NCBI RefSeq assembly: GCF_963678635.1
Contig: NC_087062.1
Span: 45,965,758-46,029,757, forward strand
Direction: 5' to 3'
DNA length: 64,000 bases
From: Symsagittifera roscoffensis
Taxonomy: Eukaryota; Xenacoelomorpha; Acoela; Convolutidae
The translations under genes and the position numbers were made by a program. Under the pieces are notes generated by a model. The model was not told where the DNA came from. It ran no database searches and saw only the letters and a program-made list of their open reading frames with translations. Of the stretch, positions 1-12,639 are shown piece after piece; position 1 is the first letter of the stretch; each line of letters starts with the position of its first letter.

Positions 1-384
1 ACCTGAGGAAGTCTGGACTACAAGTACCCAAAGGACTCTGGCGAAGACGATACTGACGACCAGACCAGAAGTGCCGAAGTGGACACAACCAAGGGCGACC
101 CATTCATACTAATCAGCCATCGACTTTAGTAAGAAGATAAAATATTGATGAACAAAATAAGATTAGCTCAACCTCCCCTCATAGGTATATTTCTTTAAGC
201 TGTTCAATTCGTTTATATAATCTAATAACCCAGAGCTTTGTTTTCAACCAACTAATTAATTCATACCTTTTCTAAATATTGTTTCTACTCTAACTTTTGT
301 CAAGACAACTTGACGATCTAAGGTGAGACTTATAACTTAGGTTAAAATTACTAAGCATTCAACCAGCAATGAGCGCTTAGTAAA
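1..384 (+). repeat. 5' LTR of element 1, right-hand part
   Basis: These bases are repeated at about 8604-8972 with roughly 99% identity apart from a 14-nt gap. The repeat ends just before a candidate tRNA primer-binding site, as a 5' LTR should. The left two thirds of this LTR lie before the window. Confidence 0.85.
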
Positions 385-386
385 AC

Positions 387-403
387 TGGTGCGACCGCAG
401 CAG
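387..403 (+). promoter_or_regulatory. candidate primer-binding site of element 1
   Basis: TGGTGCGACCGCAGCAG starts two to three bases after the end of the repeated LTR. A TGG start directly downstream of the LTR is what a site complementary to a tRNA CCA end looks like. I could not match the remaining bases to one tRNA with confidence. Confidence 0.55.
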
Positions 404-1299
404 AGAACTACTCCTTAAGAAATTCCTTTTCCAACAAACTAGAAACAGCTTTTAAAATTCAAAAAATATATTATTAGTAGGATCTGTGAGTATTTTTCAG
501 ATTAGTTTCTAACCTCAAAAAGCCAGAGACAATGGGTATCTTTCGATAGAAACACAATTTCATTGTCTTCTACTTGACAGATATTCCTAGTAGGGTTCTT
601 GCGAAAGCATCCCCTGCGCTAGCAGTCGCCCACGATATCCCTCCATCTCGAGGTCTATTAGACGGCTTTCTAACTGACATTAGCTCATGAACATAACTAG
701 TATCTATTATTATAATAATATATAAAATTTCTGAAAGAATCGTTCTCTGCCTAAGTCAGCTAGTAAGATATACCCGTTTTGTCCAGTAATCCACTAAATT
801 TTTGCCGAAACTTCAGTTTAAAGTTATCATCACTAGAATTAACGAAATTCTGTATTAAACTAAAGTGCTCAAAAACTTATTAAATATCTTCAATTATTTT
901 TTCGAGGGGGTTAAGTGGTCATATGTGCGATCTAAGAGTACCCTAAATTGTATGATAAATTGAATTCTTCATCACAATATCTCAAACCATCCACGCTTGT
1001 TGCTATTTATTCTAATCCTTCATCATTTCTCGAGGCTTATCCTCATTTTTTCTTAAACTAATTTTAATTTTATCCACCTTAACATAACTTAAACCTAAAT
1101 CATCCATCAGTAAAGCTACCAATTACTGAAACTAAGGAAGAAAACAACAAAAACCACGAAGGAAGGAACGGATTTGGGTGTTTTTTAATAAATCATTAGT
1201 TTTTTTGACACAGTTTAAATATACACCTAATTAACAATAAGATTACGCACTAAAACCAATCTTAAACGTTAACCACATAACACCAAACACCAAGTTTTA

Positions 1300-2546
1300 G
1301 TTTCAGCACAAAAATATCAGTTTTCAACAAAAACTAAGCTTAGAACACTGACACATCCACTTTATATTGATAAACTAGGTTTCATATCATAGCATAAGCA
1401 CTAAAAAATTGATTTTTACCAGCCAAAATTTTTGGTTTCAGTCTAGGTTTCAGTTATAGGGTCAAACGTTTCAGTTAAAATAAGTATAGTTTGCGGTCAA
1501 AATTTTAAGTTACTGTAAACGGATTCGGGTAAAACAGCAAAAGTTGAACTAGTGAAACCCAAATTTGGATACCATTAGTCAAAAACCTGGTCTTAAATGG
1601 TACGTTTTTGTTAGTTTCAGGTTTCAGAACACAAAAATTGAGTTTTTGGTCTCAAAATTGAGCTCCGAACGCCGAAATTTGACTTTCTAGAGAAAACAAA
1701 CGGTGTTAAAACCCACCAAACCAATTTTAAAATTTGGTTCCTAAGGCTGAAACGTACGTTTCAGAATTGGTGTTTTTTTGGTTTCAGAACCAAAAATATT
1801 GCTTCCCAAGTGAAATTTTTGTGAAATATTGAAAGATAATAGGAATCCTTAATGCACTAACAAATTTTTGATCTCAAAAAACTTCTAGAAGGTGTTAGTT
1901 TGAGCCCTCAAACTTTTAGTTTCAGAAAACTAAAATCGTCGTTTTAGGCTAAAATTTTCATCTTTTTTTTGCAATTTTTTTGCTGGAATAGAAATATATT
2001 AGAGAGACCAACCTAAATTTTTAATCTCAAAACTCTAAAACCAAGTGGTCAAACCATAGTTTCAGTTCTAGAAATCATAGTTTCAGCCCCAAAAACTTAG
2101 GTTTCCGCAAACAAAGTTTTGATTTTGAAGTTGCAAACCTGTTCCAAGTTCTAATTTACACTAGACCAGCTATCAAAAACCAACTTTTTATTTTCATGCA
2201 TCGAGTTTGAGAGAGTTTAAGAGTCTTAGGTTTGAGATTTCAAAAACTAAGTTTAGGATATCAAAAGATTCGGTTTTCTCAAATTTTTTTGCAAGATAAA
2301 GCATAAACTAGGTATACTAAAGCTTCTAGACAATTTTAAGATTAAAAAAACTCAACTTCCGCTACCATAGTTTCAGGTTTCAGATTATCGTTTCAGTCAA
2401 AAATTTTTGTAAAAATTTCAACAAAAAAAAATTAAGTAGTGAGCTAATAATAGCCCAAAAAGGCATATAGTTATATTGTTAATCATATCAAAAGCATCAA
2501 TTAAACTTATCTTGAAGAAAGTTTTAGGTTTCAGATAAGGTTTCAG
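1300..2546 (+). repeat. cluster of about 16 GTTTCAG heptamers
   Basis: The heptamer GTTTCAG occurs about 16 times on the plus strand in 1.25 kb, several times as the doublet GTTTCAGGTTTCAG or with 7-12 bases between copies. A random stretch of this length would hold well under one. The bases between copies are not obviously conserved, so this is either a very degenerate satellite or an array of binding sites in the leader RNA or DNA. Confidence 0.7.
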
Positions 2547-3573
2547 CGAATAAAATAAAACTTAGAAAAAATGTTTAAAAAAATTTTTTTTCCAAAATTT
2601 TTTTTATTTTCTTATTTTATTATTAATAACCTTTGTTAATATTCAATAATTCCTAGGAGGTTTTCATTACTCTAAAACATACTAGTCAAATAGTACAACT
2701 TAGTTTAAGAAAAAGAAAACAAACACCGTAAAAACATTTTAAAATTGACGTCAGTACAATGAATTTAAAACTCAAATTAGGAAAGAAAGTCTCTAACATC
2801 ATATGGTATATCACTAACACGGAAAAAGATCAAATTAGTATACTAGCAAAACACCCTATCGACGATAAACACGAATTATACGTCTTTTTTTGATGATACA
2901 CTCCAGAAATTGACACAATTTTTCTGCAAATAAAAATACCAAATAATATAATTTATGTACCGCAAGAACAATTAATTGCTTCAATCCCGATTGCTTTTTG
3001 ATATCATAATATACCTAGCACAAAACTACTTGCATTTTAATCAATTTTTATTAAAAACACAAATTTTTCCTTAAGAAAAATTAAAAACATAACAAGTTCA
3101 TTCCAAATTGATTAGAAAAATTTAAATATTCTTTATATTGTTTATCATTCCCTAAATAAATATTTATGTCCCTAAAATGATGTAAAATTCTATGACTAAA
3201 ATTCTTTTATCCAGTAAATACAACAGCATTTAATTTAAAACTAAAATTAAAAAATAAATCCACAAAAATTATTTGGTATATCACCAATATCCAAAAAGAT
3301 CAAATCACAATTTTGTCCAAACACCGACACTAAAATATTCACGAATTAACCATTCTCTCCAGCAGCAATTCCCCAGAGATAACTCCTATCTTAAAGAAGC
3401 TTAAACAGCCCCATAGCACTATTGATCTATCTAACAAAAAATCGTATTTATTGAACCCAGCAATCTTCATTGTAACTTAAACACAATTATTTCAGTCCGT
3501 ACAATTGATCAGCACACAACACATCCAAACCCTTTATATATTGTTAACAAAACATTGAGTGAATTAAACAAAG

Positions 3574-4660
3574 ATGGCAAACGTAGTAGCATACCCAGAT
3601 TTAGCTCTCGAAAAGTTTACCGGCTTAGATCCGAATGAAGATGCAAGAGATTTTCTTGATATAGTAGAGAAAAAGATAGCATTTTCCCGAGGCACTAGAC
3701 CAGGAGACGCAGGTGACGAACAAGACGCATATGATAACAGACAAAGAGCCTTATTTGGTTCAATTTTAAGGGGTCCAGCCGCTCAATGGTATCAGGGATT
3801 ATCAGCAAACTTACCTTGGAATGATATAAGAGATCAATTCATAGATAGATTAACTGATGATAAGGATAAGTATAGGAGACGAATAGAAGCAGAAAACATA
3901 AAAAGACAACCTGATGAATTCATTAAAAGCTACATACAGATTAAGCACCGCAGTAGACTCTGTATGGCCTAATCCAACTTTTAATGATGATCAAAGAATA
4001 GCAAAGAAATTGGAATTCTTTGTACGCGGCTTAAGCCCACCAGGCTTGAAACAAAAGGCTCATCAATTCCTAATTGAGAATCCACCCGCATCATTGCAAC
4101 AATTGAAAGATCATATTGCCACAAAAGACTTAAGTTCTGCAATAAGTAGTGAGTTTATCGGAACAGCATCGAGTAGCATAGATAATAAATTGGAAATAGA
4201 GGGAATAAAGGATCAACTTAAAGAGTTAACAGGGCTAATGAAGGATCCTAAAATAAACGCAGCTTATACCCCACATGAGCATAGAAACAAACAAAACAAC
4301 CCAATGTTTTGCAACTGCTGTTGTATATCAGGCCATAGGATAAGACATTGCTTTAAATATAACGATCAACAGGAGCAAAATTATGACTCTCTTCAATTAA
4401 GAGAGAAGTCAAACAGAAGTTACCATAACTTTAACAAGAGTAGGTCAAGAGTAGACAACAATTTCAATGACATAGTTCCCCATCAAGAATTCAGGCATTT
4501 GTCAAACTTCAAGGAAAATTCTCAATCGCGTGACAGGTCGAACAGTAAAAAAAACCTTCAACGAAAATAACGATTATCATTCACCTTACCAGATCCACAA
4601 CTTTAGTGATGATGACATTCCAGGAGACTATACCGATAATGAGTGTGAACTTGTTAATTT
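3574..4660 (+). pseudogene. gag: gag region of element 1 (fossil)
   Basis: The N-terminal part carries the usual Gypsy gag (retrotrans_gag type) signature: a LEKFTGLDPNEDARDFLD start, then FGSILRGPAAQWYQGL and a W-N-D-I-R-D-Q-F-I-D segment. It continues with a conserved FVRGLSPPGLKQKA stretch. A CX2CX4HX4C zinc knuckle lies at 4310-4351, the nucleic-acid-binding end of nucleocapsid. ATG at 3574 follows a long stop-rich leader and opens directly into the conserved fold, so it is a credible start. The region is broken. Confidence 0.85.
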
Positions 4661-4689
4661 AAACTAGATCAGTCTCCGTCCGAACAAAA

Positions 4690-5180
4690 AATACAATTAT
4701 ATATTAATTTATACCAACATCCCGTCGGAGACAAAAATAAAAATAACGGTCTGGAAACCCAGTTTCTACTAGACACTGGAGCAATATGTTCGCTTATTAA
4801 TTTTGACAGTTTTGAACAATATTGTAAAATACAGCCTCTACAGCTGAATAAATCTAGATCAAACACAGTTGCTGTTAATGGAGAAAAATTTAAACTTATA
4901 GGTTATACTAATTTTGAATCAACTTTTGGTACAAACACTGATAATCCGGTAAAAATCAAAGCATGGATTTCAGCCGAAAACGGATGCAATCTAAATATAT
5001 TAGGAATGGATTTCATTTCTCACAACTTTAAATCATTAAATTTTCCAAATTTAAACTTAGAATTAAGAAAATACCCAGATATAACAGTTCCTATCAGTGG
5101 TATAAGAAGCAAAAGTTATCCATATCTAAGCTTTTATCAAATTGTACTTCTTGATAAAAAATAACTATTGCACCAAAATC
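4690..5180 (+). pseudogene. aspartic protease region of element 1 (fossil)
   Basis: LLDTGAICSLI at 4766-4798 is the retropepsin active-site motif (DTGA at 4772-4783). It is followed about 70 residues later by NILGMDFIS, the typical ILG-x-D-F/W segment that closes retrotransposon proteases. This is the normal position directly after gag. Downstream, where RT should follow, I see no RT motifs. Confidence 0.85.
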
Positions 5181-5400
5181 ATCCCGCGTTTCAATTTCTC
5201 AAGCAGGCATGGTTTTCAAAGTAGGAACATCGTTTAGAATTGATAATTCCATAGAACAAAAAGGCATCAATGCAAAAAGCACTTATTGTAGGAATGAAAT
5301 TAAGTCAATGCCTATCGTACCAAAAAATTCCAGAGAATCAAAAGTAGATATAATCAAAGGTGTAATAGGCCAAACGTTTGAAAACATAGAAATAAAATAA

Positions 5401-7134
5401 ACCCGTTTCTTCCTGCTATAAAACATTAATTTTCATTAAAGCTTTTATAACGCTTAAAGTTTTGTGAAGTTTACCTAAAATTTTGTATACTGAGCAGTAA
5501 ACTTTGTTTAATATTACTAAAAAATTAGATTACGAATATTATCCTACAAATGTACTACAATGAATAGCGGTTCTGTATGACACCCAAAAGGATATGCCAA
5601 AATGCATGAACACGGATTTAATTCTTAACCGAGAACGAAAACAGTCAAGTACGCTAACAATTTTGGACCATCCTCAAAATCAAATAAAGATAGAGGGATC
5701 GCAACCCAATGGCTCAGACAAAAAAAATTCTTCGACTTCAACATATTTGCAAAAAAAATTGCAAAAGGCCAGGAGTTTAAATTATTACAGTTTTACGAGT
5801 CTATAATAATTTCATTTTCAGGCGGTTTTATTAACTGAAAATTCAGTATTACACTTAAGGGAATGTCAAATTACCCTACGTACAATAACGAGAATTAATA
5901 GAGTGAAACCTTTGATGAAAGAACTAGCCAATGTAAAATTGTAATAAACTCATTCTGCGAAGTTAATTTGCACCATCGGATTCCTCTTAGGGCCCAACTA
6001 GGGACCGATGACCTTAATTTTTATCTTTGTAGTTTTCAAGTTACAAAATGCAAACTAGAAGAAATTCATCAAAAAGGGAAATCTTGCCTCCTTTCTTCTC
6101 AACACATTGAGTAAAATTTTCACTAATATTCTTTATCATAAAATGGGCGAACAATGTTTTTCGACCCGACCCGCCGCAGATTTATGCCAGCATTTGTTGG
6201 TGGCTTCATGTAGCCTTTTTAAAATTATGGTACCATATTCTTTCAACAACGCAAATGCTTGTTGGTGGCTGTATGCAGCCTTTGAGACTCTTATGATTCG
6301 CTCCTCACAATTTGGCCAAAATATCAATTCGGTAGTTCAAAATCCACAACATGCAGGCCTTTAAACCCTTAAAAACAACAAATTTTCAGAAGAAATACTT
6401 TGAAAATTGGACCGCATCATCATTAAGATTGTTTACGTTAAATTGTTGTGTCATAAAGTTCCGGACGACTTTTCTGTACTAAAGATGTAAACATGGATTG
6501 GTGCAGAGGATTAAAAGCAAAAAGAAACTAATACACTTATCTTTTTGAATATTATACAATTTGCAATTTGTCTGTTTAATTTTCCTTTTCTTCGATATTT
6601 CATTTTGATTTGATTCTAATTCAAATTTTTCTATTTCTTACCAAAAAATGAAACAAAAATTGCTGGTTATGACAACCAGGAGGTGGACATACCTTTAAGA
6701 TTAGGGGTTAATTAATGCCCAAATTTCCATTTTTTGCTTTAACTACATTTGCATTTTTGCTTTAAGTTTCATATCTGAGCTTAACTCAGTGTTGTAAAGT
6801 GCTTTATTCCTGTGGTTAATAAACACCATGATCGTTTTTCTTCATTTGTTTTCCGTGGTGGGTTTGTGTGAAACCACAAGATTATATTTTCCACCTTTTA
6901 TATTTAACAATTTTACACTTTGTCCTTCATTGTTCAAACATTTAATAATTAGCCTTAATATCCGAAAGTAATTCGGAATTTTGAATATTTGGTCATTTTA
7001 TATTGATGTTTAGCAAAATTGAATATGACCCAATTTTAAACTGGAACTGCAGAAATGCAGACCCGGCACCAGAAGAGTTTTAAAAAAAGCTGCCTCTCAG
7101 GAAGAAACAACGGAAACTTGTAGCAGTACAATCT
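5401..7134 (+). other. internal region of element 1 with no recognisable gene
   Basis: No RT, RNase H, integrase or envelope motif is visible in any frame. There is a short imperfect duplication at about 6185-6285 built on GCTTGTTGGTGGCT. A short open stretch near 5850-5940 could be a decayed envelope or accessory gene, but I cannot support a family. Confidence 0.5.
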
Positions 7135-7685
7135 TTGTCAATGGACGATGGATTAAAAAGAACCCTCGCAATTTTCCCCGGTTTGACTCAAAGATTGGAA
7201 CTGCAGAAGTGCAGAGAAGCCAAATTGGATACGGAAAATCCAAAATATATAACGAGTTTAAAGTACTCAATAAAGGAAAATTATAACAAATGGAAACTGC
7301 CATCGTTCATTGAAGTCGTCAACTCAACGACAATGGAAAAGGCGATGATGCCTATCGATTTCATAACCCAGCAAGAAGTGGTTATAAAGAACGAAACCAA
7401 CTTCTGGAGATTAAAGAAGAGGGAGGAACACGGCTACATCCTCAAGGCAGGAGGCACGCAAGTCACCATCCCGTTTGAGGGAATAACTGCCTTTCCGAAC
7501 CATGTAAAAACAAACAGGAAGACGACATTCAAGAACTTACGGACGGTATGAGCAGACTACGAATCAAGAACAAATTCAAAAAGAAGAAAATCGTGAAGTT
7601 GCAACAAAAACTCGAGGCTTCACAGAGGAAGATAGCGATCCTCAGATCATACAACGTGGAGCTAGAAGCCGGAAGGAAGCTCTAG
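7135..7685 (+). pseudogene. unknown coding block near the 3' end of element 1
   Basis: A 138-residue open stretch from 7135 is followed by a short lysine- and glutamine-rich, probably coiled-coil stretch to 7685. The longer part contains FINSTTMEKAMMP-like and GGTQVTIPFEGITAFP segments but no domain I recognise. It sits just upstream of the polypurine tract, the place where Gypsy elements carry an extra gene such as env, but I see no signal peptide or membrane segment, so I do not call it env. Confidence 0.45.
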
Positions 7686-7819
7686 ATAAAACCTCACCTA
7701 TCTTTATAAATTTTTCTTTTGATGTTCTTTTTAAATTTTATAACTATAGTATTTAACCATTAAAGTGTTTAAATTTTCACCATGGTAACTGTAAGAATCG
7801 AACAGCTTAATTTTCTAAA

Positions 7820-7827
7820 AAAAGGGG
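7820..7827 (+). promoter_or_regulatory. polypurine tract of element 1
   Basis: The purine run AAAAGGGG ends exactly where the 3' LTR appears to begin (TGAGTTGTAG at 7828, or TGTAGTATTG at 7833). This is the expected plus-strand primer position. Confidence 0.7.
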
Positions 7828-8972
7828 TGAGTTGTAGTATTGAGAAATACTACACAGACAAAAGACCATTGTCTTAATTGTTTGTTTAATGACCCAATTC
7901 TAAATTGGAGCGTGCCATTTAAATTAAAGCCTCTTTTCACTAAATCAGATACTGACTGATTTACTCTTATTAGGACTATAAAATCTTGTTTTGAAAATCC
8001 ACTCTTTTTTAAATACTTGTGCGATTTTTATCCTTTTTTCATGCTCAATGTTTTAAAAGGGCGGCGATTATTAATACGTCCCTTTTAACATAACTTGAAA
8101 CAAACTGGATAAATATTTAGCAGTCTTGCCGGCTGCACTGAAATTCTCCTTGCTTTGATTAAGCAGAGATGCACCTGCAATATGATGCATCAGAGAGAAT
8201 AATATGAATTTCTAATCAGACAAACTGAAGGCTGCGGTTTTTATCAAAAGGGACTAATAAGTTAAAGATATTTGATCTGACAAAATCAAATAAAAACTAG
8301 TTGAAAATTTCCTTATAAGAAAGGGAGAACAAAGGAGCAGGTGAAACCTGAATAATTAAAAGATTGAATCAGCCGCCGGTTTATGCTTACGAGCAAAGGG
8401 ACTGGCCTAAAATCTTCAGTGTTTCATTTTGCTCAGTAAGCAGCAAGTTAGATCTCTTCAGTTAGACCTTTTCAAAATAAATAATTTTTCTTTTCTGCCT
8501 TTACAATAAAATTAAACTAGCCTTTTTTCACAAATAAAATAGAGAATAAATTCTCATTTAAAGTTCGATGAAATTATAAATCGAGATACTCGAGAGACCC
8601 ACACCTGAGGAAGTCTGGACTACAAGTACCCAAAGGACTACGGCGAAGACGATACTGACGACCAGACCAGAAGTGCCGAAGTGGACACAACCAAGGGCGA
8701 CCCATTCATACTAATCAGCCATCGACTTTAGTAAGAAGATAAAATATTGATGAACAAAATAAGATTAGCTCAACCTCCCCTCATAGGTATATTTCTTTAA
8801 GCTGTTCAATTCGTTTATATAATCTAATAACCCAGAGCTTTGTATTCAACCAACTAATTAATTCATACCTTTTCTAAATATTGTTTCTACTCTAACTTTT
8901 GTCAAGACAACTAGACGATCTAAGGTGAGACTTATAACTTAGGCATTCAACCAGCAATGAGCGCTTAGTAAA
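7828..8972 (+). repeat. 3' LTR of element 1
   Basis: The last ~370 bases duplicate 1-384. The left limit is placed at the polypurine tract, giving an LTR of about 1.14 kb. Close to the start is a perfect 8-bp hairpin, GTAGTATT (7834-7841) and AATACTAC (7846-7853) around GAGA. The right limit is where similarity to the 5' LTR stops. Confidence 0.8.
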
Positions 8973-11900
8973 GTTTTTTATTCACAAAATGGCACAGATG
9001 GTTTTGATATTGTACAAACGGATACAGGAGAGAACTGGGTTTTGTTACAGGAAGTGAAAGAATGGTTGGGAATCTTGCCAGAGCAATGAATACGACGTAT
9101 ACTTACGATATAATTATCTGCGCCCTCTCGCGGAGGATATACTTTGTATAATTTTCTTGATTCTTATTGGCTCAAACCTGTGCATAAATTAACTTGTGAT
9201 TGGTCCAGATTTGTGCATAAACTAAGTGGGCCCTCTCGGGGAGTGCATCCATAATGGCATTTGCTACATTCTGATTGGTTGAAGTTTGTGAATAAATTAA
9301 CGCCGCTCTCGTGCGATGTAGATTTGTAAGTAATCTTCTTTTCTGAATAATTAAAAACACTGGTTAAAATTTTGACGCCCTCTTGTGGATATGTACAAGT
9401 TTTGACATCCTTGGCCTGAATAGACATATCTATATACAAAATTTTGTTTATACAGGAGGTGCTTTTTGGTGCAATCTGAATAAAATTGGGATTGGGTGCA
9501 TAATTGCAGTCTTTGTTGTATAGCTTTTCGACTGTTGTCCATGCGGCGAAGAAATTTTGGATAGATTTTACCACGAATTTTTCATCGAAACTGGACGGTT
9601 GGGCGGCTTCGAAAGTAGGGTGGCATGACAAATAATCGACTATACCTAACTTTGTACCGGCAATATGTGTGACTTTAAAGTCGAACGGTGAAAGTCTGTC
9701 TGCCCATCTGGTAAAACGAGATTGATTGATTTGTTGCCTCTATTTGACTGGAAGCAGATATGATAGCTTTGGGGTCAGTTACTTCCTCAAATCTAATCCC
9801 CAATAAAAAGTTCCTGAAATGTTCGCATGACCAAACTATTGCGAGTAATTCTAACACATTGGTACTATATTTCTTTTCCTGTATATTCAAGAATCTAGAG
9901 ACGAATGATATTGGTACCCAGAAACCATCTGGTCATTCTTGTTCTAGAGACATCCTTGACACATTCTTGCTGGCATCACATTTCACCCTGTTATTTCTTT
10001 TCTGGTCATAATGATACATTTTAGTTATGTTTGAGACTAGGACAAGTGTATCTTCAAACGCCTTTTGTTGCTCCGTTCCCCGAACGAACTTTTGCTCGTT
10101 GCTCATTTTTAACGAAGGTCTAATATTCTCGGTCAGAAGGTGAAGATTTGGTTTAAAAATTTTGCAGGTGATTTAGAATTTTTGGTTGGTACCCATTTTT
10201 GCAAATGTTGAAACCTAGCTAGGATGTTTTTTTACTGAGAATTCACAATTTGATACTTTTAGGGCAAATCGTTCGTTTCTTGTCAAGTTTAAGAAAGACG
10301 TTTTCGACAATCTTGTTGTGGTTCTCATTAGATCCTTTCGAGACTATTAAAATATCGTCTAAGAAACAGATTACTCCTTTGATATTTTGAATGGTATTGT
10401 TCATAGCCTTTTGAAATTCTTTAGACAGATCTGTAAGACCGTAAAAAATTTTTTAAACGATAAGTGCCTATTGATTCCCCGCAAATGATAATAAAAATGC
10501 AATGACTGCTGACTACATCACTGGTAAAAGTTGGCTAAAAGCGTACTTTAAATCAAGAGATGTCAACCAGACTTCCCCGGGGTATCTGTTTTAATGATTT
10601 GAGCGGCAACAGAAGGTTGGGCAATTGGTATTGGTTTTTGAATATATGAGCGTTCATTGGTATTGTGTCCATTGCTAGTTTTATGGTACCATCCTTCTTA
10701 GCTGTTATAACTACAGGTGCTTCAAAATGATCGCTGGTGCCTTTATTTAAATTTACGATGTTTCCTTCTTTGATTTGTTTCTTGATTTCTGTGCCCACTT
10801 TGTCTTGGAATTGTCATGGTACCCTCCGACTGTTCTCTTGGATGGGAACTGAAGGGTCCTTAAATACCGAAAGTACTCGGTGATTTTCTGATCTACCTTG
10901 TCTAGTGAAAATGTCTTTGAATTTGTTCATAAATTAATTCCGCGATTTAGCTTGAGTCGGTTGGTGGAGATGAATTTTTGTTAATAGGAGTTCGTATTGT
11001 TTGGGTGGTTTGGACCCCTACGGAAATTTGAAGATCGAGACCCAGTAAGCATCTGGTGCGATTTTCAGAGACTAGAAATTTCGCTGAATTTATCTGTCAA
11101 CCAAGTGAAGATACGTCTGCTATTAGGGTATGGAATAGCTTGATTGTTCTTCTGTAATCGACATGGTGGGTATCGATAGGCATTTCCGACTTGATAGTAA
11201 TTTGACGTTAGCGCCCGACTTCACCACAATATCTGCAGTTTTTAAAAATGCCGGACTACTTGTGTCTATGGTAGACTTAAAAAATATTTTCTTGACTCTC
11301 AAAGTAATCTGTATACATCTGTTTTTCCCCGTAGCAGATTTGATAACTTCTAGTTTTTTGACTGTATATTCAGGTTCATGCCATTGGATGGTTTTTACGA
11401 CCGAAGGTGAAATGTTCAGAACTCAGTATTCCGGTTCACTATCCGAGGTGATGAAATCGCAATCCTCTTCGGCTGTAATTTCAGAAATATCATCTACAAT
11501 TCCTACATTGTTCCTTGAATTGCAGCCACTGGCAAAGTGGCCCTTTTTGTTGCAGTTCTTGTATGTCACATTCTTTGCTGGACATGAAAGTTTCTTATTC
11601 GGGGAGAACTCCTTCCCGCAGAAGTAGCACGGTTCCCACAGAAGAAAAATCTCTTTGTTCAGTATTGTTAGGTCGGTTGTTGAATTTGCCTCTTGAGTTT
11701 TGAGCTCTGTTAGTTCTGTTCTGAATGTTGTTCTTTCGCTGAACTGATAGGGTTGGTTCTTGTTTTATTTTGAACAAATTTGGGTGGCTCTGACCGAAGT
11801 TAGTGTTCGAACTAGATGGTCCTGATACACCCATCTACTTTTGCAAAGTAGATCCAGTGACATATCCTTTCTCTTGAAGAAGAGCTGATTTCAGCGTTTC

Positions 11901-12620
11901 TTCTGGAGAGTTACCTGGTCTGATGCAAAGGTCACGTTGGATGTTTTTGAACTTCATCTTAGCGATGAAAATGTCACGGACAACTTCTCTTTCATTTTTG
12001 ATTGCCCAACCGTGTTGGGCGGCCTGGCCCGAGAGTCTCAGAAAAATGTTTCTAGACTTTCCCGATCTAGTTGTTGGGTGTTGTAGAGGTTTATTTTTTC
12101 GATTATGTAGTTTTTGTCTCTTTTAAAAAGTGGCACGCAATGATTATAAAAGTCACGGAAGCTGATCGTTGCGATGTCTATGTGAGTCTGGCTTTGTAAA
12201 AATCTTTTCTTACCTTCTGATCCCAAGGAAAAGAATAACCGCGATTTGATTCTTTGATCCGCTTCGTGGAAGAATACATTTGGGCCATCTTTTGGTCCCT
12301 TTTTCCTTCTTTTCTCGTTGATTTCGTTTGTTTTGCGGGTTTCCGCTTCATCTCTTGCGATGTGGTTGCCTTCTTCGGTTTGATTTTCTGATTCTACTTT
12401 TCTCTCTGGTCGGGGAGGTTGGTCGTCGAAAACTTCTGCTGGTTCGCTTAATAAGATGTTGGCGTTGCAATATTCTCTTAAGTTTACGGCTAGAAAAAAT
12501 TGTACGCTCCATGACTCCCATGTGAATAAAGGTTCCGTTTTTGATTTAGGCCGAAACGCTGGTACCGCTATAAGATCAGTTCGGTCCTCGCCGACCAAAA
12601 CTGCTGGCTGCGCCATGTGG
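8973..12620 (-). mobile_element. minus-strand Ty3/Gypsy fossil
   Basis: Reading right to left, the parts are in Gypsy order. Gag begins with MAQPAVLVGEDRTD near 12616. A Cys/His-rich nucleocapsid with FCGKEFSP, LSCPAK and CNKKGHFASGC lies near 11500-11620; this split CxxC...CPA...GHF form is typical of mag-like Gypsy clades. A protease-like region lies near 11250, and an RT segment with HFEAPVVITAKKDGTIKLAMD near 10700. An RNase H end with KKYSTNVLELLAIVWSCEHF lies near 9870, and GTKLGIVDYLS near 9640. Many breaks are present and it is clearly old. The part after RNase H is cut or displaced by the insertion of element 1, so the remainder may lie left of the window. Confidence 0.85.
9115..9395 (-). 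repeat. degenerate minisatellite in the Gypsy fossil
   Basis: A unit of about 70 bp recurs roughly four times with low conservation. Each unit has a GATTGG-like core, a TTTGTGCATAAATTAAC-like middle and a G/C-rich GCCCTCTCGCGG-like end (near 9120, 9228, 9302 and 9377). The open frames here merely translate these repeats. Confidence 0.55.
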
Positions 12621-12639
12621 AATGTCATCCGACAGACTC

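Larger units (their letters stand above)
385..3573 (+). other. long non-coding leader of element 1
   Basis: About 3.2 kb of AT-rich DNA between the primer-binding site and gag holds no coding signal. Its one visible structure is the cluster of GTTTCAG heptamers at 1300-2546. Several stretches around 2740-3330 resemble each other (for example AAAATTATTTGGTATATCACCAA-like phrases near 2800 and 3270), which suggests a degenerate internal duplication of about 470 bp. Confidence 0.6.
1..8972 (+). mobile_element. LTR retrotransposon, element 1 (gag-protease only, left end outside window)
   Basis: A long direct repeat (1-384 and the end of 7828-8972) brackets a gag gene with a zinc knuckle and an aspartic protease, so this is an LTR retrotransposon on the plus strand. 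Gag architecture points to the Gypsy/Ty3 or BEL superfamily; I favour Gypsy but the missing polymerase makes clade assignment weak. No reverse transcriptase, RNase H or integrase is visible between the protease and the polypurine tract, so it is probably non-autonomous. The compared LTR parts differ at about four positions plus one 14-nt gap in about 370 bases, so the insertion is fairly young. The coding part is broken, with a few interruptions. It appears inserted into the minus-strand Gypsy fossil to its right. Confidence 0.85.

Noticed and set aside
3574-4570. Domesticated host gag gene
   Set aside because: It is flanked by its own leader, protease and near-identical LTRs and is broken, so it is a plain element.
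5840-7560. Envelope gene of element 1
   Set aside because: No signal peptide, furin-type site or membrane anchor is visible, so position alone does not support it.
9115-9395. CRISPR-like array
   Set aside because: Unit conservation is poor, spacers are not separate from repeats, and the context is an animal retroelement.
11163-11627. 154-codon plus-strand frame
   Set aside because: It is opposite to the zinc-knuckle and protease coding of the minus-strand Gypsy fossil.
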